Assembly: GCA_019638015.1 (NCBI GenBank)
Contig: JAHBUP010000001.1
Location: forward strand, 3,256,424-3,320,423
Direction: 5' to 3'
DNA: 64,000 nt
From: Melioribacteraceae bacterium
Lineage (GTDB): Bacteria > Bacteroidota > Ignavibacteria > Ignavibacteriales > Melioribacteraceae
A program made the translations under genes and the position numbers. Numbering within the stretch: the first letter of the stretch is position 1; the number at the start of each line of letters is the position of its first letter. The notes below the pieces were generated by a model that saw only the letters and a list, made by a program, of their open reading frames with translations, was not told the origin of the DNA and did not search any database. Shown here in pieces: positions 1-7,988 of the stretch.

Positions 1-406
1 TTTTTAATCGATGAACCCCCGCAAAGAAACTTACTACCGCACGCGTTCCCGGTAAAAAACGGTTTATAATAATAATTTTATATCCATATTTATGAAACCA
101 CAGATCGGCTTTTTTTAAGTATTCCTCTTTTAAAAATTTAATTTTACCTTTTCTGAGAATGCTCGTTCCAAAATATTCACCAATCAAATACATTGAAATA
201 AAACCGGTTCCACTTCCGAGTGTTGTAACCAGCAATAATGAGGTAAATCCAATTCCTAGTTTGGAAATAATTGCGGTACCAAAAACAATTACTAAATCAC
301 TCGGTGAAGGGGGAAGTATATTTTCGATATAAGCAAAGAAAAAAAGAATGGCAAAAATCCAAAATGAATCAAGCGTACTTAAATAGGCAATTATTTCTTC
401 CAGCAT
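1..406 (-). CDS. DedA/VTT-domain membrane protein (3' end cut by window)
   Basis: My own translation of the reverse strand from ATG at 406 gives an open frame of about 135 residues running off the window edge. It contains an acidic/proline motif (ENILPPSPSD, about residue 29) and the motif NRFLPGTRAVVSFFAG near the cut end, both typical of the DedA/SNARE-associated (VTT) family of inner-membrane proteins, which are linked to envelope homeostasis and lipid flipping. Hydrophobic segments precede and follow the first motif. Its ATG overlaps the ispF stop in an ATGA arrangement, so it is the last visible gene of the era-DMT-acyP-ispF operon. The C-terminal third is missing only because of the window boundary. 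The precise substrate cannot be told. Confidence 0.85.
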   Translation of the reverse strand, partial: MLEEIIAYLSTLDSFWIFAILFFFAYIENILPPSPSDLVIVFGTAIISKLGIGFTSLLLVTTLGSGTGFISMYLIGEYFGTSILRKGKIKFLKEEYLKKADLWFHKYGYKIIIINRFLPGTRAVVSFFAGVHRLK

Positions 407-897
407 CAGTTTTCTTTTTTGATTAGTAATACAGTTGCGTAGGCGGCGGCACCCTCTTTTCGCCCGACAAATCCCATTCCCTCTGATGTAGTAGCTTTAA
501 TCGAAATTTGACTGAACTCGACATCCAAAATTTCCGCAATCGTTTGTCTCATCTCAACAATGAAGGGAGATAATTTTGGTTTTTCCAACACAACTGTACA
601 ATCACAATTGGAAAGAGCATATCCTGTCGAAATCATTTTTTCATAAACATTTTTTAAGAGTAGTTTACTGTCAATTCCTTTGAAGTCGGGATGTGTATTC
701 GGAAAGTGTTCTCCAATATCTCCCAAAGCGAGCGCACCCAATATAGAATCGCAAATTGCGTGTAGTAAAACATCGGCATCGGAATGCCCGAGTAATCCTC
801 TTTCGCATGGAATTTCAATTCCGCCTAAAAATAATTTTCTCCCATCTGCAAATTCATGAACATCATAACCAAATCCCGTTCTAAATTGCTGTTTCAA
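406..897 (-). CDS. ispF: 2-C-methyl-D-erythritol 2,4-cyclodiphosphate synthase
   Basis: Makes MEcPP from CDP-ME 2-phosphate in the MEP isoprenoid pathway; a cytosolic trimer with one metal per active site. The 163-residue length is normal for the family. Metal ligands are visible as D12 and H14 (GYDVHE) and H46 (ADVLLHA), and the C-terminal TTSEGMGFVGRKEG segment that closes the neighbouring site is intact. The start is TTG at 897, overlapping the acyP stop as TTGA, with AGGTGA a few bases upstream inside acyP. This indicates translational coupling. No ispD lies next to it, so the pathway is dispersed in this genome. Confidence 0.97.
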   Translation of the reverse strand: MKQQFRTGFGYDVHEFADGRKLFLGGIEIPCERGLLGHSDADVLLHAICDSILGALALGDIGEHFPNTHPDFKGIDSKLLLKNVYEKMISTGYALSNCDCTVVLEKPKLSPFIVEMRQTIAEILDVEFSQISIKATTSEGMGFVGRKEGAAAYATVLLIKKEN

Positions 898-1166
898 AAT
901 CTCACCTCAAATGAATTAAACTCATTTTGAAAATTAGACCACAAAATTTTAGATTCTTTCACTTTAGCGTGTGAAGGTCCCTCTTTTAATATTTCATATA
1001 ATTTTTCAATTAACAGTTTTTCCCCCTCAACAACTGTTAACACATCTCCATTTCCCAAGTTCTGAGTATATCCGTTCAAACTCAACTTATCAGCATTTCT
1101 CACTACAAAATATCTAAATCCAACACCTTGAACTCTACCAGAGACAGTAATTTCAGCTCTCGTCAT
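894..1166 (-). CDS. acyP: Acylphosphatase
   Basis: Small 90-residue enzyme hydrolysing acyl phosphates such as carbamoyl- and acetyl-phosphate. The signature GRVQGVGFRYF carries the catalytic arginine R18, and N36 sits where the family has the catalytic asparagine, followed by the usual NxGDV turn. The ATG lies 14 bases inside the end of the DMT transporter gene, with AAGGTGA upstream, and the stop overlaps the TTG of ispF, so it is translated in the middle of a packed operon. Its role beside ispF and era is not evident; acylphosphatases are scattered among housekeeping operons. Confidence 0.95.
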   Translation of the reverse strand: MTRAEITVSGRVQGVGFRYFVVRNADKLSLNGYTQNLGNGDVLTVVEGEKLLIEKLYEILKEGPSHAKVKESKILWSNFQNEFNSFEVRF

Positions 1167-2103
1167 TCTCTTTCACCTTCATGAAAAATGAATCATATCC
1201 TTCGGCAATTATTAACCCCAAGAATATTAACGCACATCCAACCAGGCCAAAATTACTGATTTTCTCACTTAGTAAAAAGAATGCAAACAATGCCGCGAAT
1301 ATTGGTTCAAATGAATAAATTATTCCAGCTTTAGTGGGGGTTACCATTTTCTGATATTTGGTCTGAAGCATGAAATTAAGAAGAGTAGCTAATAATGCGG
1401 TGTATAAAAGCCCCTTAATTGAATTATAGGAGAAAGAGAAGGAGGCCTTTTCCAGTGAAGTAATATCAGTGAAGAATGTAAAGATAATTCCCAAAATGGC
1501 AACGGTAACTAACTGCATAAAGAGTAATTCAACCAATCTGAATTTTGGGGCATAGATATCAATAAAGACAACATGAAGCGCAAAAAATAGAGCGCATATC
1601 AATGTTAGCATATCACCAAAATTAAAACTTCTCCCCAAGTCTGTTAAAAAACCAAAAATCGATTTTCCAGAACTTGATAAAAATAGAACTCCTAAAAAGA
1701 CGAATAGTGTACCAATTTGTGCGCCCCGTGTTGGAATTTTTTTCTCTATAATAATTTGAAGCAAAGGGATAATTACAACCAGTGTACCTGTTAGAAATCC
1801 CGATTTGGTCGCGCTAGTTAATTTTAATCCTTGCGTTTGGAAAAGAAATCCAACAAAAATAATAGATCCTAAAAAAATACCGGGAAGAATTACATTCTTG
1901 CTGATAGATATTTTATTATAAACAATTATTGCAAATAAGATTAGTGATGCGAGTGAAAACCGGATTGTAACAAATAAAATCGGCGATACATCATTTAAAG
2001 ATTCTTTGACAATCACAAAAGTACCGCCCCAAATAATCGTCATAAACAACAATGCTAATTCGGCAAAGTACTTCGATAAATTATTTTTAATATACTCATT
2101 CAT
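1153..2103 (-). CDS. EamA/DMT-family transporter
   Basis: 316-residue polytopic protein with about ten hydrophobic segments and two EamA repeats. The first repeat opens with a TMTIIWGGTFVIVK-like motif (about residues 21-34), the second spans roughly residues 165-305 and includes the FEPIFAALFAFFLLSE motif diagnostic of the family. DMT-family proteins export metabolites or drugs; the substrate cannot be predicted. The gene starts with ATG eight bases inside the end of era and overlaps acyP downstream, so it is a fully coupled operon member. The C-terminus is short and charged. Confidence 0.9.
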   Translation of the reverse strand: MNEYIKNNLSKYFAELALLFMTIIWGGTFVIVKESLNDVSPILFVTIRFSLASLILFAIIVYNKISISKNVILPGIFLGSIIFVGFLFQTQGLKLTSATKSGFLTGTLVVIIPLLQIIIEKKIPTRGAQIGTLFVFLGVLFLSSSGKSIFGFLTDLGRSFNFGDMLTLICALFFALHVVFIDIYAPKFRLVELLFMQLVTVAILGIIFTFFTDITSLEKASFSFSYNSIKGLLYTALLATLLNFMLQTKYQKMVTPTKAGIIYSFEPIFAALFAFFLLSEKISNFGLVGCALIFLGLIIAEGYDSFFMKVKENDES

Positions 2104-3004
2104 GATGAGTGTCGTAACCGAACTGTCTTAAAATATTTTTATCGCTCCGCCATTTTTCCTTAACCTTTACATTCAACTCTAAAAATACCTCCTTGCCTAA
2201 AAACTCTTCCACCGCTCTGCGTGCTACCTGCCCCAATCTCTTAATTGCCTCCCCTTTATTCCCTATAATTATTGGTTTCTGCGATTCTCTCTCAACAACA
2301 ATAGACGCAAGAATATAATCTTTTGCAGTTTCCCTCTCTTTAAATTCATCTATTATTACTTCGGTGCTGTATGGAACTTCTTCTCTGTAAAGTTCAAATA
2401 TCTTTTCGCGGATAATTTCGGTGACAAAAAAGCGTTCATTTTCATCGCTGAGTTGGTCATCGGGGTAATATTTTGGATGTTCGGGCAATAAATCCAAAAT
2501 TGAATTTAGTACAGATTGCAAATTATATTTTTCTTCTGCTGAAATAGGAATAATATTTTCAAACAACTTTTTATCTTCAAGTTTTTGTATGAGTTGTTCA
2601 ACTTCAATTTGCTTCATTAAATCAATTTTATTTATAATCAATATATTTTTAGCTGATGAGTTGCTAATAACTGAATTTGTATTGGGATCAGAAAAAGTTC
2701 TCTCACCGCTCGGATCCTCCGAAGCATCAAGAATAAAAAGATTTATGTCGGAGTATTTAACAGCGGCAAAAATAGACTCAAGCATTTTTTCTTGAAGTAA
2801 ATACTCAGGTTTAAGAATCCCTGGAGTATCAACAAAGATTATCTGATACTCTTCATGCGAAAGAATACCAAGTATTTTCTTTCTCGTTGTCTGTGGTTTG
2901 TTGGTGGTGATAGATAATTTTTCACCAATTAGAGCGTTCATAAGGGTTGATTTACCGGCATTTGGTTTGCCGACTATAGTAACAAATCCTGCTTTGTGAT
3001 TCAT
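2096..3004 (-). CDS. era: GTPase Era
   Basis: 302-residue GTPase that binds the 3' end of 16S rRNA and assists 30S assembly. The P-loop GKPNAGKST starts at residue 12, the G2 threonines follow in KPQTTR, G3 is DTPG near residue 60, G4 is NKID near 125, and a C-terminal KH domain carries the GxxG-like IIIGNKGEAIKR motif. It is the first gene of the overlapping operon running to the window edge. The SD is GGTG six bases before ATG and lies in one arm of an inverted repeat (3006-3052), which could influence initiation. Confidence 0.98.
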   Translation of the reverse strand: MNHKAGFVTIVGKPNAGKSTLMNALIGEKLSITTNKPQTTRKKILGILSHEEYQIIFVDTPGILKPEYLLQEKMLESIFAAVKYSDINLFILDASEDPSGERTFSDPNTNSVISNSSAKNILIINKIDLMKQIEVEQLIQKLEDKKLFENIIPISAEEKYNLQSVLNSILDLLPEHPKYYPDDQLSDENERFFVTEIIREKIFELYREEVPYSTEVIIDEFKERETAKDYILASIVVERESQKPIIIGNKGEAIKRLGQVARRAVEEFLGKEVFLELNVKVKEKWRSDKNILRQFGYDTHHE

Positions 3005-3005
3005 T

Positions 3006-3052
3006 TATTCACCAAAAATGTTGTGCGAAAATATCGAAATTATTGGTGAATA
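3006..3052 (-). promoter_or_regulatory. Inverted repeat in the era leader, overlapping the RBS
   Basis: Perfect 10-base arms, TATTCACCAA at 3006-3015 and TTGGTGAATA at 3043-3052, separated by 27 bases directly upstream of the era ATG. On the era transcript the downstream arm contains the GGTG that serves as the ribosome binding site. It could be an operator for a dimeric regulator or an RNA stem that hides the SD; the long spacer favours an operator or a weak stem. Function is inferred. Confidence 0.45.
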
Positions 3053-3092
3053 GCTTATTCTGAAATTAATTAAGGTTGCTTAGATTTTATGC

Positions 3093-3620
3093 TTACTGAG
3101 AAAGTCCCTTTAATCTATTCTTAAAGTTCTTGAACCCATCATAAGAGAGGAATAAAACCACTAAGAGGAGTAAAATCATCGAGGATGATAATGTCATCAA
3201 AAACTTATTTGCCAATAATGAACCGGCAGAGGAAAAAAACGAGGTGATATATGGTGTAATTTTTTCAAACAATTCCATCTTTGGAGATTCGGAAATATTC
3301 CCGCTTGAATAGTAACCCATCGCAATTAAAATAGATGTTAATAGAATGCTCATAATTGAAATCATGGAGTAAAAAAAGTAATTTTTTACAGGCTTGTAAA
3401 CACTCATAGCTTTGTTAATTTTTACCATGACTTTTGAGGTGAATGATTCATTAACAGGATCAACCTCAATTTTACGCATGGTGGAATCAACTACTTTAAG
3501 TGCTTTGAGTTTTGTCTTTAATTCAACATCATTATCTATAGCTCTATTTAATTGTTCTATCTCATTATTATCGAGCTGGTTATCGATAAAATCGTTCATT
3601 AAATCATCTATATTTTTCAT
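3093..3620 (-). CDS. Membrane anti-sigma factor-like protein
   Basis: 175-residue protein immediately downstream of an ECF sigma gene and overlapping it (ATGA). The N-terminal ~85 residues are soluble and acidic with DNNEIEQLNRAIDND, resembling anti-sigma N-termini that bind sigma, but lack the HxxxCxxC zinc motif. Two hydrophobic segments follow at about residues 86-108 and 148-168. The position and topology support an anti-sigma role; no sequence motif proves it. The end is short and basic. Confidence 0.65.
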   Translation of the reverse strand: MKNIDDLMNDFIDNQLDNNEIEQLNRAIDNDVELKTKLKALKVVDSTMRKIEVDPVNESFTSKVMVKINKAMSVYKPVKNYFFYSMISIMSILLTSILIAMGYYSSGNISESPKMELFEKITPYITSFFSSAGSLLANKFLMTLSSSMILLLLVVLFLSYDGFKNFKNRLKGLSQ

Positions 3621-4183
3621 ACCAATTCCTCTTGATAATTATGTTTAATAAGAAGATCCCTCAAATTATTTCTTGAACGATGCAACAGCACTTTCACATT
3701 AACTATAGAAATCCCCATTACATTGCTAATTTCTGTTAATGAAAGTCCATCCATATAAAAAAGAATTAGTACCAATGCGTTTCTTATTGGAAGTTTATCA
3801 ACCATTTTAAATATGTAATCGGAAACGTTTTCTGTGGTACTGTAAACCTCAGAATCAAATCTCGATAAATCAAATTCCTCATCATAACTACTCATCTCCT
3901 TTTCAATCTTTCTTTTTTTCGAAGAGATAAATGTGAGGGCTGAATTATACACTATTCGGTAAAACCAGGTTGAAAATTGCGATTCCTTTCTAAAATCCTT
4001 TATTGAATGAAATGCTTTTAAGAAACAATCCTGTAATACTTCCTCAGCATCCATTTCATTTTTTAAAAGTCTTTTAAGAAGTGAAAAAGCCCGGTCTTTA
4101 TATCGGTTAATCAGCAATGTATAATCATTTATATTGCCTTTAACCACCGATTCAATAATTTCTATATCACTTAATTTTTTCAT
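3617..4183 (-). CDS. ECF-type RNA polymerase sigma factor
   Basis: About 188-residue sigma-70 family protein of the extracytoplasmic-function type. Region 2 is visible (residues ~25-90, with DAEEVLQDCFLKAF and WFYRIVYNSAL) and region 4 has the helix-turn-helix LTEISNVMGISIVNVKVLLHRSR. The linker between them is short and acidic. I chose ATG at 4183 over the GTG one codon earlier. The stop overlaps the start of the membrane anti-sigma-like gene. A GTAACC...GGTC element just upstream (4194-4219) may be its own autoregulated promoter; if so the transcript would be almost leaderless. Confidence 0.93.
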   Translation of the reverse strand: MKKLSDIEIIESVVKGNINDYTLLINRYKDRAFSLLKRLLKNEMDAEEVLQDCFLKAFHSIKDFRKESQFSTWFYRIVYNSALTFISSKKRKIEKEMSSYDEEFDLSRFDSEVYSTTENVSDYIFKMVDKLPIRNALVLILFYMDGLSLTEISNVMGISIVNVKVLLHRSRNNLRDLLIKHNYQEELV

Positions 4184-4193
4184 CACCCAATTA

Positions 4194-4219
4194 GACCAAA
4201 ATGAAAGTTCAAAGGTTAC
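4194..4219 (-). promoter_or_regulatory. Candidate ECF-type promoter of the sigma/anti-sigma operon
   Basis: On the minus strand GTAACC (4219-4214) is followed, 16 bases later, by GGTC (4197-4194), matching the general ECF layout of an AAC-type -35 and a GTC-type -10. The ATG of the sigma gene lies only about 11 bases downstream of the -10, leaving almost no leader. It mirrors the element at 4241-4267. Predicted from pattern only. Confidence 0.4.
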
Positions 4220-4240
4220 AGAAAAAATATTCAGAATCTT

Positions 4241-4267
4241 GTAACCTTTTACATAGGGCTTCTTGTC
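4241..4267 (+). promoter_or_regulatory. Candidate ECF-type promoter of the DUF6249 gene
   Basis: GTAACCTTTT at 4241-4250 with TGTC at 4264-4267, a 17-base gap after GTAACC, gives an ECF-like -35/-10 pair reading toward the gene at 4356. The first nine bases are an exact inverted copy of 4211-4219, so the intergenic region carries two facing -35-like elements. This suggests one ECF sigma serves both directions. Pattern-based inference. Confidence 0.4.
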
Positions 4268-4355
4268 AAAAGCATCAGAGAAACAAAAACATTAGCAATT
4301 TAAGAAAAGTAGAGTTTACTAATAATTAATTTTTAATAGACAAAGGAGAAACGTC

Positions 4356-4727
4356 ATGGGACCAACAATAGCAGTTTTTATACCCATAATATTCATAATT
4401 GTAACCGGGATTGTAATACTTTCGGCGATATATTTTAAATCTCGTGAAAAGCAATTAATGATGGAAAAGGGACTGAGCGCTGAGCAAATCTATCAGTTAC
4501 TTGAAGAGAAACAGAAAAATGGGAAAACATCAACCGCATGGCTTAAAATTGGAATTATAGCTGTGTTTTTTGGAGTTGGGCTTGGTTTTGGTTTCGCCTT
4601 GGAAAATGCCACAGGTTTTGATGAATACATGGCAGTAACCATTTTTGTGATGACCGGATTAGGTTTTATAACTTCCTACTTTGTGAGTAAAAAAGTAGAA
4701 GCATTAAATGAAGCTAATGAAAAATAA
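4356..4727 (+). CDS. DUF6249-type small membrane protein
   Basis: 123 residues with three hydrophobic helices (about 5-27, 60-80 and 90-110). Between the first and second is a short cytoplasmic helix with EKQLMMEKGLSAEQIYQLLEEK, the hallmark of small DUF6249-like membrane proteins often found beside ECF sigma/anti-sigma pairs. SD AAAGGAG precedes the ATG. It is divergent from the ECF operon and probably shares its regulation. The function is unknown. A strong bidirectional terminator follows directly. Confidence 0.75.
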   Translation: MGPTIAVFIPIIFIIVTGIVILSAIYFKSREKQLMMEKGLSAEQIYQLLEEKQKNGKTSTAWLKIGIIAVFFGVGLGFGFALENATGFDEYMAVTIFVMTGLGFITSYFVSKKVEALNEANEK

Positions 4728-4750
4728 TATCCCCACATAATTTTAAAAAA

Positions 4751-4781
4751 GGGTTGAGGATTACCTCAACCCTTTTTTTTA
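4751..4781. terminator. Bidirectional intrinsic terminator
   Basis: Nine-base perfect stem GGGTTGAGG / CCTCAACCC with loop ATTA (4751-4772). It is followed by nine T on the plus strand and preceded by six A, giving a U tract on the minus strand too. It ends the DUF6249 gene and the converging trxB, whose stop codon lies in the T tract. Confidence 0.92.
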
Positions 4782-5729
4782 TGCCATCTCATTCTCTTCA
4801 AGCCATCTCTGCGCATCGATAGCGGCCATGCAACCTGAGCCTGCGGCAGTGATTGCTTGCCTGTAAACATGATCAGCAACATCTCCAGCGGCAAATACAC
4901 CTTCAATATTGGTATGAGTTGAACCAGGTTTTACTTTTAAGTATCCGGTCTCATCCATATCCAATATATTTTTGAACAAACTTGTGTTTGGCTGATGACC
5001 AATAGCCATAAAAATTCCATCAACCGGAACTTCCCATGTTGAACCATCCTTTGTATTTTCAAGGAGAGCGCCGGTTACAGTTTTTCTTCCCTCTTCATCT
5101 TTCCCCAATATCTCTTTTATCACAGCGTTCGTAATAAATTTAATCTTAGGATTCTTTTTAGCTCTTTCGGTCATAATTTTTGATGCGCGAAATTCATCTC
5201 TACGGTGAACAACTGTAACTTCAGAAGCAAATTTTGTTAAATAGATTGCCTCTTCCATTGCTGTATCTCCACCGCCAACAACAATTATTTTTAAGTTTTT
5301 AAAGAAGAACCCATCGCAAGTTGCGCATGCTGAAACACCATATCCCATATATTTTTTTTCACTTTCGATATTGAGAAGTTTAGCAGATGCGCCTGTTGAA
5401 ATAATAACGGAATCCGCAGTATAAATTGTATCATCAGTTTTAATAGTGAAAGGACGTTTTGAAAAATCAACTTCGGTGACCAACTTAAAGAATGATTTTG
5501 CCCCAAAACGCTGAGCTTGTTTTCTCATTATATCCATTAATTCGGGACCTTGAATTCCATGCTCGAAACCGGGATAATTTTCAACTTCTGTAGTAATTGT
5601 TAATTGTCCACCTGGCTGCATGCCTTCCAAAATTATCGGCTCAAGATTAGCCCTGCTGGCGTATAATGCGGCTGTCAGTCCTGCAGGACCCGACCCAATA
5701 ATTATTACTTTGTGATGATTATCCGACAT
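4779..5729 (-). CDS. trxB: Thioredoxin reductase (NADPH)
   Basis: 316-residue FAD enzyme that reduces thioredoxin with NADPH. The FAD motif [16 protein letters not shown] lies near the N-terminus, the redox-active CATC follows GVSA at about residues 135-138, the NADPH-binding [10 protein letters not shown] is near 155, and the C-terminal GDV...[12 protein letters not shown] segment is complete. I start it at ATG 5729 because GGAG lies 7 bases upstream; a TTG four codons earlier would place that SD inside the gene. It ends in the terminator shared with the DUF6249 gene and lies downstream of queG. Confidence 0.97.
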   Translation of the reverse strand: MSDNHHKVIIIGSGPAGLTAALYASRANLEPIILEGMQPGGQLTITTEVENYPGFEHGIQGPELMDIMRKQAQRFGAKSFFKLVTEVDFSKRPFTIKTDDTIYTADSVIISTGASAKLLNIESEKKYMGYGVSACATCDGFFFKNLKIIVVGGGDTAMEEAIYLTKFASEVTVVHRRDEFRASKIMTERAKKNPKIKFITNAVIKEILGKDEEGRKTVTGALLENTKDGSTWEVPVDGIFMAIGHQPNTSLFKNILDMDETGYLKVKPGSTHTNIEGVFAAGDVADHVYRQAITAAGSGCMAAIDAQRWLEENEMA

Positions 5730-5806
5730 TCTGTTCTCCAATTTTTATTAAATTTTTAATAGTTAGATGAGATAATATAGTTTTAGATTCATACATAATA
5801 AATTTA

Positions 5807-6724
5807 TCACTTTTTGAGAAAAGCCGCGTTACGCTTTAGCCCTTTTAATTTTGCACGAAAAATTGGACTTGTTTCAAAACGGGTTTTAAACTCTTCACCA
5901 TTCATTGAGAGCACTTCATCTATATTTAATTCCTTATTACATTTTGGTTCAAATTCGATGATTGAGGATATTTCTGAAAATTTATTATTCCACGGACAAA
6001 CATCCTGACAGATATCGCAACCGAAGAGCCAATTATCAAACTGATTTTTGAACTCCTCATCAATTTCCTTTTTATTTTCAATTGTCAGGAAAGAAATGCA
6101 TTTATTGGAATCGACGACATAATTATCGACAATTGCTTTTGTGGGGCATGCGTCGATACATGCGGTGCATGTTCCGCAATGATCGGTTATAGGATTTGTT
6201 GATTCAAATTCAAAATTAGTGATTATAGTTGCGATAAAAAACCAGCTTCCAATATCCCGGTTGATTACATTTGAATGTTTGCCAAGCCATCCTATACCGC
6301 TTTTCACTGCCCAGACTTTATCCATAACCGGTCCAGTATCCACATAACTTTTTGATTGAAATTGGGGATCAAGTTCTTTAAGGTATCCCTCCAGGAGTGC
6401 AAGCTTTTCCCATATGACTAAATGATAGTCTTTACCCCATGCATACCGGGAAACTTTTCCATAATTATCTTCTGTTTTATGCAGATGATCTGTATAGTAA
6501 TTTAAGCCAAGAGATATAATGCTTTTTGCGTTATCAAGTAACAGTTTTGGATTGCTTCTTTTTTCAAGATTTTTAATCATGTACTCCATTGAAGCATGAT
6601 AACCATTATTAAGCCATCTATTTAGATTCTCTATTTCATTTTCAATAGGCTCAATTTTTGCAAACCCAACTAAATCAAATCCCAGTTCTGCGGCTTTTTT
6701 AATCACAATTTCATTGGTAATCAT
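5807..6724 (-). CDS. queG: Epoxyqueuosine reductase
   Basis: 305-residue cobalamin and iron-sulfur enzyme performing the last step of queuosine synthesis in tRNA. Two ferredoxin-type clusters are visible: CGTCTACIDACPTKAI at about residue 183 and CDICQDVCPWN at about residue 236. The GxGWxGKH-type motif (SGIGWLGKHSNVI) near residue 142 is the cobalamin-region signature. It lacks the C-terminal HEAT-repeat extension of longer homologues such as the E. coli enzyme. ATG at 6724 is ten bases after the Rieske gene, suggesting co-transcription. Confidence 0.95.
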   Translation of the reverse strand: MITNEIVIKKAAELGFDLVGFAKIEPIENEIENLNRWLNNGYHASMEYMIKNLEKRSNPKLLLDNAKSIISLGLNYYTDHLHKTEDNYGKVSRYAWGKDYHLVIWEKLALLEGYLKELDPQFQSKSYVDTGPVMDKVWAVKSGIGWLGKHSNVINRDIGSWFFIATIITNFEFESTNPITDHCGTCTACIDACPTKAIVDNYVVDSNKCISFLTIENKKEIDEEFKNQFDNWLFGCDICQDVCPWNNKFSEISSIIEFEPKCNKELNIDEVLSMNGEEFKTRFETSPIFRAKLKGLKRNAAFLKK

Positions 6725-6733
6725 ATAACTTAA

Positions 6734-7072
6734 TCACCACTTAAATGATTTTTTAAAAACTTTCACATAAACATATTCATCAATAATCATAACATCATAT
6801 TTGCTTAAACCTTTAATTCCACTGGGAATTATCCCGGTCTCCAGACTGAATTGCCACCCGTGAGAAGGACAGGTAACTAATTTATCTTCAACGAATCCAT
6901 CATATATAATTGCGGCTTTTTGGTGGGGACAAATATTGCTAACCGCGAATACTTCACCATCAATTTTAAATAATGCAACATCCTCATCATCAACAAAAAA
7001 ACGTGACCCGATCTTTTCTTTGAGATCAGAAACTTTACATACTTTCTTGAAACCCTCCGGTACAATGCTCAA
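6734..7072 (-). CDS. Rieske [2Fe-2S] ferredoxin-like protein
   Basis: 112-residue single Rieske domain with both cluster-binding boxes, CPHQKA and CPSHGW, separated by 17 residues. The arrangement resembles NirD-type and dioxygenase-ferredoxin proteins that carry electrons in the cytosol; no signal or anchor is present. The start is TTG at 7072, overlapping the MBL hydrolase stop as TTGA, with GAGGAG six bases upstream. This indicates tight coupling with the hydrolase. No oxygenase or nitrite reductase catalytic subunit is nearby, so its redox partner is unknown. Confidence 0.88.
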   Translation of the reverse strand: MSIVPEGFKKVCKVSDLKEKIGSRFFVDDEDVALFKIDGEVFAVSNICPHQKAAIIYDGFVEDKLVTCPSHGWQFSLETGIIPSGIKGLSKYDVMIIDEYVYVKVFKKSFKW

Positions 7073-7917
7073 ATCATCTCCTCAAAAATTTCATCTAACA
7101 TAAAAGATTTACCATTAGTTGTTACGGTTGCCATTATTATTTCGGGATCATGCTCAAAAAATAATTTCCATTTTTCATCAACAGCTTGTGGTAATATTTT
7201 TTTCTTTTCCGAAATTGTTACAAGTGGTTCCAAATCGTAACCCATTACATAGGGAATTGGAATATGCGAACTTGTTGGAAATAAATCACCGCAGTAGAGA
7301 AGAGTGTCTGATTGATCTGAAATTTTAATCATCTGCTGTGAAAATGTATGACCGTTAACCGGAATAAATTTAATAAAGTCATCAAATTCTTTTTCTCCCT
7401 CAATGAAAGTAAGAATCCCATTTTCGGCAAGCGGCAAATAACGGTTATCAATAAAACTAGCGCGGTCCTTTTCAGACGGATTCATAGCCCACTCAAAATG
7501 TTTTTTTTGAACATGATATTTTGCGTTTGGGAAACAAGGAATCCATTTACCACTTTCAAATTTTGTTGAACCTCCGGTATGATCAAAATGAAGATGTGTT
7601 AAAAATACATCTGTTATTTCATCTTCTTTGATATTTAAATTCATCAGAGAATTGGAAAGTGTATTAGAGGAATTATCAACTCGGTAGATATTATTAAATT
7701 TTTCATCCCAGTTGAGTCCGAATCCTGTATCAATTAATATTTTCTTTGATTCACTTTGGAGTAGAAGTACTTTAGCCCCAAGAGTAATGCGGTTCTGGTC
7801 ATCCGGCGGGTTAATTCTGCTCCACATTATTTTAGGAATAATCCCGAACATTGCTCCCCCATCCAAAGCAAAGGTACCGGTATGAAGCACCTTTATTTCA
7901 TATTTTCCGATTTTCAT
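7069..7917 (-). CDS. Metallo-beta-lactamase-fold hydrolase
   Basis: 282 residues with the MBL zinc motif HLHFDHTGG near residue 107, an earlier LIDTGFGLNWDEK strand motif, and further ligands in NGHTFSQ (about 200) and YCGDLFPT (about 222). The overall layout is of the lactonase-like MBL subgroup (AHL lactonase relatives), but the substrate cannot be assigned. First gene of a minus-strand unit with the Rieske protein and queG, and divergent from the secreted endonuclease-fold gene at 7989. Confidence 0.88.
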   Translation of the reverse strand: MKIGKYEIKVLHTGTFALDGGAMFGIIPKIMWSRINPPDDQNRITLGAKVLLLQSESKKILIDTGFGLNWDEKFNNIYRVDNSSNTLSNSLMNLNIKEDEITDVFLTHLHFDHTGGSTKFESGKWIPCFPNAKYHVQKKHFEWAMNPSEKDRASFIDNRYLPLAENGILTFIEGEKEFDDFIKFIPVNGHTFSQQMIKISDQSDTLLYCGDLFPTSSHIPIPYVMGYDLEPLVTISEKKKILPQAVDEKWKLFFEHDPEIIMATVTTNGKSFMLDEIFEEMI

Positions 7918-7988
7918 AGTTATAATAAATAGTTATTTTGAAAGTAAATTTACATTATATTCGATTAATTTATAATAAGAGTAACAGA

